Of a DNA stretch of 8,581 nt, positions 1 through 4,712 are shown piece after piece. Within the stretch, counting starts at the first letter, position 1. Every line of letters begins with the position of its first letter. The translations under genes and the position numbers were made by a program. The notes beneath the pieces were generated by a model. It made no database searches and had not been told where the DNA came from. It saw only the letters and a list, made by a program, of their open reading frames with translations. The DNA is from DATEJJ01 sp039649115 (GTDB taxonomy: Bacteria > Actinomycetota > Actinomycetes > Mycobacteriales > Micromonosporaceae): NCBI GenBank assembly GCA_039649115.1, contig JBBWZQ010000181.1, forward strand, positions 1-8,581. The letters run 5' to 3'.

Positions 1-651
1 GCGGAGAAGCTGTTCCGGGTGCTGACCGACCGGATCGTGCGGTTGGCGCCGGAGGAGGCGGAGCTGGCGAAGCTGTTCACGAACACGTGGCGGTACATCA
101 AGTTCGCCGCGGCCAACCAGTTCTGGATGATGTGCAACGACTTCGGGCTGGACTTCGAGACGGTGCGCCACGCGATCCGGTACGACTACCCGCGCGCGGC
201 GGACATGCCCGGCGCCGGGTTCGCGGCCGGCCCGTGCCTGCTCAAGGACACGATGCAGTTGGCCGCGTTCAACAACAACAACTTCGTGCTCGGCCACTCG
301 GCGATGCTGATCAACGAAGGGCTGCCGCTGTACCTGGTGTCCAGGCTGGAGGAGCGGTACACGCTGGCCGACCTGTCCGTGGGCATCCTGGGCATGGCGT
401 TCAAGGCCGGCAGCGACGACCCGCGGGAGAGCCTGTCGTACAAGCTGCGGAAGATCCTGCAGATGCGGGCCCGGGAGACGCTGTGCAGCGACCCGTACGT
501 GGCCGATGATCGGCTGGTGCCGCAGGAGCAGGTACTGGAGCGGGCCGACCTGCTCATCATCGGCGTGCCGCACCCCCAGTACCGCGACCTGGTGATCGAC
601 AAGCCGGTGGCCGACCTGTGGGGGATCATGGGCCAGGGGGTACGCGTATGA
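1..651 (+). CDS. Nucleotide-sugar dehydrogenase (UDP-glucose/UDP-ManNAc dehydrogenase family), C-terminal part
   Basis: The reading frame is open from base 1 to the TGA at 649-651, leaving 216 codons. The N-terminal NAD-binding Rossmann domain lies outside the window, so the GTG at 19 is not the true start. Family members oxidise the C6 hydroxyl of an NDP-sugar to a carboxylate in two NAD-dependent steps in the cytoplasm. Visible residues 20-60 form the central helical domain (KLFTNTWRYIKFAAANQ). The catalytic stretch is AAGPCLLKDT, with the likely thiol-ester Cys at 79 and the Lys-Asp pair at 82-83. Residues 127-145 (VGILGMAFKAGSDDPRES) match the family's LGLAFKPxTDDxRxS motif, and residues 162-196 form the C-terminal nucleotide-sugar domain ending IIGVPHPQYRDL. 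The Cys loop reads GPCLLKD rather than the textbook GSCFPKD, so the exact substrate (UDP-Glc, UDP-HexNAc or other) is uncertain. It overlaps the next gene by ATGA, implying one operon that supplies uronic-type sugar. Confidence 0.9.
   Translation, partial: AEKLFRVLTDRIVRLAPEEAELAKLFTNTWRYIKFAAANQFWMMCNDFGLDFETVRHAIRYDYPRAADMPGAGFAAGPCLLKDTMQLAAFNNNNFVLGHSAMLINEGLPLYLVSRLEERYTLADLSVGILGMAFKAGSDDPRESLSYKLRKILQMRARETLCSDPYVADDRLVPQEQVLERADLLIIGVPHPQYRDLVIDKPVADLWGIMGQGVRV
635..640 (+). promoter_or_regulatory. Ribosome binding site that fixes the glycosyltransferase start
   Basis: AGGGGG lies 7 bases ahead of the ATG at 648. The same frame is open further upstream (from GTG 618), but this site and the ATGA overlap support 648. 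A second ATG at 657 is less well placed. Confidence 0.6.
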
Positions 652-1463
652 GTGACATGACGCCGGATGTGAGCGTCGTGGTGCCCGTGTACAACGAGGG
701 CGAGGCGGTCGTCGCGCCGCTGCAGCGGCTGCTGCGCTCGGTCACGCTGCCGACCGAGGTGCTCGTGGTGTACGACTTCCCCGAGGACACCACGGTCCCG
801 TACGCGCGGAAGATCGCGGCCGAGGACGACCGGGTGCGGCCGCTGCTCAGCACGTACGGGCGGGGTCCCGCCAGCGCCATCCGGTTCGGCTTCGACCACG
901 CCCGCGGCCCGGTGACCGTGGTGACCATGGCCGACGGCTCCGACGACCCGCGCCAGATCGACGACCTGGCGCGGCTGGTGGAGCGCGGCGTGGTGGTGGC
1001 CGCCGCGTCCCGCTACATGCCGGGCGGCCAGCAGGTCGGCGGCCCGCGGCTGAAGAGCGCGATGTCCCGGCTGGCCGGCCGCTCGCTGTACACGCTGGCC
1101 CGGGTGGGTACCCGGGACGCGACGAACAGCTTCAAGGCGTACTCCACCGCGTTCGTCCGCCAGGTCGGCATCGAGAGCCGCTCCGGCTTCGAGATCGGCC
1201 TGGAACTGACCGCGAAGGCGACCCGGCTGGGCCTGCCGGTGGCGGAGATCCCCACGATCTGGCTGGACCGCACGCTGGGCGACTCGCATTTCGAGATGGC
1301 CCGCTGGATGCCCGCCTACCTGCGCTGGTACCGGCTGGCGTACGGGCGCCGGTTGACGCCGGAGCGGCTGGCCGTCAAGGTACGTCGCGCGGCCGAGGCG
1401 GCACCGGCCGCGCCGGCCGGGGAGATCCTGCCGGCCGCGCCGCAGGAGACGCAGCAGCTGTGA
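648..1463 (+). CDS. Family 2 glycosyltransferase (DPM1-like, GT-A fold)
   Basis: A 271-aa cytoplasmic glycosyltransferase. Residues 8-18 (VSVVVPVYNEG) are the GT2 opening strand and nucleotide-binding loop. Residues 41-49 (VYDFPEDTT) occupy the place of the usual VDDGSxD motif. GRGPASAIRFGF (71-82) follows, then the metal/sugar-nucleotide DXD region as MADGSDDPRQ (94-103), SRYMPGG (121-127), NSFKAY (160-165) and FEIGLEL (181-187). The domain ends near residue 230. The last 30 residues are an Ala/Pro-rich tail with no membrane segment. Family members of this layout transfer a sugar from an NDP donor to a polyprenyl phosphate or a glycolipid. The ATGA overlap with the dehydrogenase and GTGA overlap with the GT-C gene suggest coupled translation. 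A plausible but unproven role is making the lipid-linked sugar that the next gene uses. Donor and acceptor cannot be read from sequence. Confidence 0.88.
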   Translation: MSDMTPDVSVVVPVYNEGEAVVAPLQRLLRSVTLPTEVLVVYDFPEDTTVPYARKIAAEDDRVRPLLSTYGRGPASAIRFGFDHARGPVTVVTMADGSDDPRQIDDLARLVERGVVVAAASRYMPGGQQVGGPRLKSAMSRLAGRSLYTLARVGTRDATNSFKAYSTAFVRQVGIESRSGFEIGLELTAKATRLGLPVAEIPTIWLDRTLGDSHFEMARWMPAYLRWYRLAYGRRLTPERLAVKVRRAAEAAPAAPAGEILPAAPQETQQL

Positions 1464-3076
1464 CCCGTACCCGGCCCGTTGCGCACCCGTCCGACCTCGC
1501 AAGCCCTCCCGCGGAGTCCCCGGCCCGCAGGCGGCGGCTTCCGGTACCGGATCTCATCGCGGCGGTGGCGTGCCTGGCTCTGGTACCCGTGGTGCACGCG
1601 GTCGGGCCGATCCTGCACGAGTCGTACACCCTCGACGAGGCCTGGGCGGCGATGTCCACGAAGGCCTCCCTTACCCAGGTACGGTGGGTGACCGCCTCCT
1701 CGCCGCTGGGCTGGACGCTGCTGCTGCGGCTCTTCCCGGCGGGCGGGCAGGCGCAGCGGTTGGTTCCCCTGCTGTTCCTGGCCGGCAGCGTGGCGGCCGG
1801 CTACGCCTTCGGCCGGGTGCTGGGCTGGCCCGGCCGGAGCCAGGCGGTGCTGGCCGGGCTCCTGGGCGGCGCGGTCGCGCTGCTGCTGCCCGCCCAGCAG
1901 TTGCGCCACGACCTGAAGCAGTACACCGCCGACGCGGCGGTCACCGTGGCCCTGCTGGCGCTGCTCTCCTGGGCGGAGGCGCGCTGGTCCCGGCGGCGGG
2001 CGGCGGTGCTGCTGGTCGCGATGGGTGCGGGGTCGCTGCTCAGCCACCTCGCGCTCGCGACCGGCGTGGCGGTTCTGGCCGGCCTCGCGCTGGTCGCGCT
2101 CGCCCGGCGCGCCTGGCGCCAGGTTCTCGACATCGCCGTGCTCGGCGCGCTCACCGGCGCCGGGTTCGCCCTCGTCTACCTGGTGATCGACAAGCCCGGC
2201 CGGACCGGGCGCCTGTACGACTACTGGGCCGGCTTCTTCCCGACCGTCCGCGCGCTGCCCGGCTACCTGCCGCGCCGGTTGGCTCGGCTCGCGCCGGTCC
2301 TCGGCGTACCGTGGCCGCTGTTCCTCCTGCTGGCCGTGGTCGGGATCGTTGTGGTGGCGCGCCGGGGTCGGCCGGCGACAGCGGTGGCCGCGCTGCTCCT
2401 GCCCCTGGGCATGGTGGCCGCCGGCGTTGCCCGGGTATACCCCCTGCTCGACCTGCGTACGTCGCATTTCCTCTTCGTCACGTTGGCTGTGCTCGCGGCC
2501 ATGGCCCTCGCGGAGGTCGCCGGGCTCGCCGGCCGGCTGGCTGGCTCGCGCTGGCGCACCTGGACGGCCGCCGCGGTCGCGTTCATCGCAATCGGCGGGT
2601 ACACCACCGCGACGAGCCGGTGGCTCCGCTACCCCCATGTCAGCTACACCTGGACCAACGAGATCGGCCCGACGCCACCACCCGGCCCGACGGCCGACGC
2701 GCACGACCAGGTCCGGTACCTCGCGGCACACCGGCAGCCCGGTGACGCCATCGCCGTCAACATGCTGGACCAGTACGGCTTCGCGTACTACTGGTCCGCC
2801 GACCGGCCGGCGTTCGCCCGCGGCGGCGTCACGGCCATCCACTGGTACGTCAGGTACCCGGCCGGTTCCGGCATCGTGATCGCCTCGGACCGTACCGCGC
2901 GGGCCACCCGTACGGCTCTCGCCCGCGCGCTCGAATCGTCCAGCGGGCACCGGGTATGGCTGGTACTGAGCCACGCCACGCCGGCTGACACGCAGGCGTG
3001 GCAGGATGCGGTGGCTGCCCTGCACCTGCGGGCGATCGGTACCGGACCCGACGCGCTTGTCCTCCTGACCCCTTGA
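1460..3076 (+). CDS. Polytopic membrane glycosyltransferase, GT-C superfamily (PMT/ArnT-like)
   Basis: A 538-aa integral membrane protein. The GTG start overlaps the preceding TGA (GTGA), with AGGAG at 1444-1448 eleven bases upstream. A short Arg-rich cytoplasmic N-terminus (17-26, ending PARRRR) precedes the first hydrophobic segment (31-50). The first external loop carries YTLDEAW with Asp59-Glu60, the acidic pair typical of GT-C enzymes using polyprenyl-phosphate sugars. QQLRHDLKQYTADA (146-159) resembles the second-loop region before a TM helix in GT39/GT83 proteins, and VYPLLDLRTSHFLF (326-339) resembles their late YPxxxxR motif. Further hydrophobic stretches lie at about 101-121, 128-145, 159-172, 181-215, 223-243, 283-300, 304-323, 336-356 and 368-382. 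A soluble extracytoplasmic domain of about 155 residues ends the protein. Family members attach a sugar from a lipid carrier to an acceptor on the outer face. The acceptor is unknown. The GT-C class is secure; the precise family is less so. Confidence 0.8.
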   Translation: MTRTRPVAHPSDLASPPAESPARRRRLPVPDLIAAVACLALVPVVHAVGPILHESYTLDEAWAAMSTKASLTQVRWVTASSPLGWTLLLRLFPAGGQAQRLVPLLFLAGSVAAGYAFGRVLGWPGRSQAVLAGLLGGAVALLLPAQQLRHDLKQYTADAAVTVALLALLSWAEARWSRRRAAVLLVAMGAGSLLSHLALATGVAVLAGLALVALARRAWRQVLDIAVLGALTGAGFALVYLVIDKPGRTGRLYDYWAGFFPTVRALPGYLPRRLARLAPVLGVPWPLFLLLAVVGIVVVARRGRPATAVAALLLPLGMVAAGVARVYPLLDLRTSHFLFVTLAVLAAMALAEVAGLAGRLAGSRWRTWTAAAVAFIAIGGYTTATSRWLRYPHVSYTWTNEIGPTPPPGPTADAHDQVRYLAAHRQPGDAIAVNMLDQYGFAYYWSADRPAFARGGVTAIHWYVRYPAGSGIVIASDRTARATRTALARALESSSGHRVWLVLSHATPADTQAWQDAVAALHLRAIGTGPDALVLLTP

Positions 3077-3091
3077 TCTGCGAGGTTCGCC

Positions 3092-3187
3092 GTGCAGCTG
3101 TCCATCCTGATGCCGTTGTACAACGCCGACCTTCCGTGCATCCTCGCCGTCGATCGGGTGCGCCGGACACGAGGGAGCCTGACGTGA
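3092..3187 (+). pseudogene. Remnant of a second family 2 glycosyltransferase (31 codons)
   Basis: The GTG at 3092 has GAGG at 3082-3085 six bases before it. It opens a frame beginning MQLSILMPLYNAD, which is the canonical N-terminal strand and loop of GT2 enzymes (compare xLSILMPVYNE). After about 13 codons the similarity stops. The frame runs on for 18 more codons (LPCILAVDRVRRTRGSLT) to the TGA at 3185-3187, which overlaps the next GTG as GTGA. A working GT2 needs over 200 residues, including a DXD motif that is absent here. The simplest reading is an internal in-frame deletion that kept the start and the end of an old gene and hence its translational link to the downstream gene. Alternatives are a short translated leader peptide serving that coupling, or chance similarity. 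It sits 15 bases after the GT-C stop, within the same operon. Confidence 0.55.
3171..3177 (+). promoter_or_regulatory. Ribosome binding site that fixes the WAED membrane protein start
   Basis: GAGGGAG ends 6 bases before the GTG at 3184. It decides the start of the downstream gene, whose frame is open about 190 bases further upstream into the GT-C gene. Confidence 0.65.
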
Positions 3188-4584
3188 CAGTGTCGGCGCG
3201 CACAACCGAGTCGGTTGCGGACGACCGCGGCCGGGCGGACGTGTCGCCGCCGTTCTGGTCGGGCCGCTGGTGGACGGCGCTGTTTCCGGTCGCGCCCGCG
3301 CGACCGGTGGGCGCGGTGCGGGCGCTCGTGGCGGCCGTACTGGTGCTGGGCGGCGCCGCGGTGTCGCTGGCCCGCACCGGCGGCGCCGGACCCTTCAACT
3401 CGATCTGGGCGGAGGACGCCACCAACTTCCTCTCCGACTCGCTGGACAAGCACCTCTGGACCGCGGTGTTCACCCCGTTCAACGGCTACTACCACCTGCT
3501 TCCCCGGCTGCTGACCGGCGCCGCCAAGGAGTTCGGCGTGGCCTGGATGCCGGCCGTGATGAGCGTCGAGGCGGCCCTGGTCATCTCGCTGCTCGCGCTG
3601 ACCGTGTACCTGGCCAGCGGCAGCCACCTCGGCGGCGTGGTGCCCCGGCTGCTCGTATGCCTGCCGCTGGTGGCCGGGCCGATCTACGGCTCCGTCCCGA
3701 ACAACGTGGCGACGCTGCAGTTCTCCCTGATCTACGCGGGCTTCTGGATGCTGCTGTGGACGCCGGCGCGCCGCGTGGCGCGCCTGGTCGCCGTCGCGGT
3801 GCTGCTCGCCACGGCGGCCTCCACGATCCTGGCGGTGGTGCTGGTGCCGCTCGCGTTGCTGCGCCTGTACGCCCGCCGCGACCGGTGGAGCGTGCTGGCG
3901 GCCGGCGGCTTCCTCGCCGTGCTGTGCCTGCAGGTGGTACCGCAGGTGCTGGGCCTCAACCCGCGCGGGGACATCTCCCGCCCCCGGTTCCAGCCGCTGT
4001 GGGCCCTGCGCGAGTACGTCGTGTGGGCGCTACCGCGCGAGGTCGTCGGCCAGCGCTGGTCCGGCCTGTCCGGACTCACCCCGCTCGGCCAGCGCACCGC
4101 CGCCGGAGACATCACGTACACCGCCGCGATCCTCATCGGCTGGGCGGTGCTGCTGTGCGCGCTGCTCGCCGCCCTGATCCGGCTCACCCGCCCGGACTGG
4201 CTCCTCGCCGCGGTCGCGTTCGGGTTCAGCGTGTTCACCTTCGTCGTCGCGGTGATGCTGCACGGCAGCGTGCAGTACCGGTACGCCCTGTCCTCCGGGC
4301 TCATCCTGCTGGTCGCGCCGGCGGCGATGCTGCGCCCGCGGCCGGACCGCCCGGCGGTACGAGCGTCGGTACCGGTCGCGGTACTACTCGCGCTGTCTGT
4401 CGCGGTGGGCGTGGCCAACCTGCGGGACCCCGACTTCCGTGACCACTCGTATCCTTGGAACGACCTGGTGCGGCAGGCGACCGCGCAGTGCCGGACACAC
4501 CCGCACCACGCGCCCGTCGTGACCCTCACCGGGCGGGTCGGGCCTTGGCATGCTGTATTACCGTGCCGTTATCTGGTCCAATGA
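3184..4584 (+). CDS. Polytopic membrane protein with WAED motif, putative GT-C-like
   Basis: A 466-aa protein with about 30-40 cytoplasmic N-terminal residues, then roughly nine to eleven hydrophobic segments (about 43-63, 121-145, 151-170, 179-193, 199-229, 236-255, 312-333, 338-359, 366-383, 394-411). The first external loop has IWAEDATNFL with Glu77-Asp78, placed like the acidic pair of GT-C enzymes. FNGYYHLLPRL (99-109) follows, then QYRYALSSGLIL (364-375), which sits where GT-C proteins have a late Arg motif. The short C-terminal tail has two Cys (436 and 461) that could form an external disulfide. I recognise the general layout of uncharacterised actinobacterial membrane proteins with a WAED loop, but know no proven function. 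The operon context suggests sugar transfer or another step in surface glycan assembly. The GTG start overlaps the stop of the glycosyltransferase remnant. No terminator is evident after its TGA. Confidence 0.72.
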   Translation: MTVSARTTESVADDRGRADVSPPFWSGRWWTALFPVAPARPVGAVRALVAAVLVLGGAAVSLARTGGAGPFNSIWAEDATNFLSDSLDKHLWTAVFTPFNGYYHLLPRLLTGAAKEFGVAWMPAVMSVEAALVISLLALTVYLASGSHLGGVVPRLLVCLPLVAGPIYGSVPNNVATLQFSLIYAGFWMLLWTPARRVARLVAVAVLLATAASTILAVVLVPLALLRLYARRDRWSVLAAGGFLAVLCLQVVPQVLGLNPRGDISRPRFQPLWALREYVVWALPREVVGQRWSGLSGLTPLGQRTAAGDITYTAAILIGWAVLLCALLAALIRLTRPDWLLAAVAFGFSVFTFVVAVMLHGSVQYRYALSSGLILLVAPAAMLRPRPDRPAVRASVPVAVLLALSVAVGVANLRDPDFRDHSYPWNDLVRQATAQCRTHPHHAPVVTLTGRVGPWHAVLPCRYLVQ

Positions 4585-4598
4585 CCAGCGGTGTCGGT

Positions 4599-4640
4599 CT
4601 GTACAGCAACGGTGAACCTGTCACACCCTATAGGCGTGAC
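4599..4640 (+). promoter_or_regulatory. Candidate promoter/operator in front of the LAL regulator
   Basis: The gap between the membrane protein stop (4584) and the regulator start (4713) is noticeably less GC-rich than its surroundings. It holds two perfect 8-bp palindromes, CTGTACAG (4599-4606) and CCTATAGG (4627-4634). Almost centred on the second is a perfect 5-bp inverted repeat, GTCAC (4620-4624) and GTGAC (4636-4640), with an 11-base spacer. TATAGG (4629-4634) could be a -10 element, but no good TTGACA-like -35 lies 16-18 bases upstream, so activator dependence or autoregulation is conceivable. Short palindromes do occur by chance. The case rests on their clustering in the only gap before a regulator gene. 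Confidence 0.35.
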
Positions 4641-4699
4641 CACTACCGTAGGTGTCAGCCGTGAGTGCGCGACTGGCCGGCAGGTCAAGGGTTGATTGC

Positions 4700-4703
4700 G
4701 GAG
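4700..4703 (+). promoter_or_regulatory. Ribosome binding site supporting the ATG 4713 start
   Basis: GGAG ends 9 bases before the ATG at 4713. The in-frame GTG at 4665 (16 codons earlier) has only AGGTG about 10 bases away, and the in-frame GTG at 4794 has no visible site. Confidence 0.5.
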
Positions 4704-4712
4704 CGAGACTGG

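Noticed and set aside
1316..3205. A 629-codon open frame on the - strand over the GT-C gene
   Set aside because: Low-complexity Arg/Gly/Gln composition with no domain, and it lies opposite a protein with clear membrane topology and motifs.
4585..4628. Rho-independent terminator after the glycan operon
   Set aside because: I looked for a GC-rich hairpin followed by T residues and found only the 8-bp palindrome CTGTACAG, with no stem long enough and no T tract.
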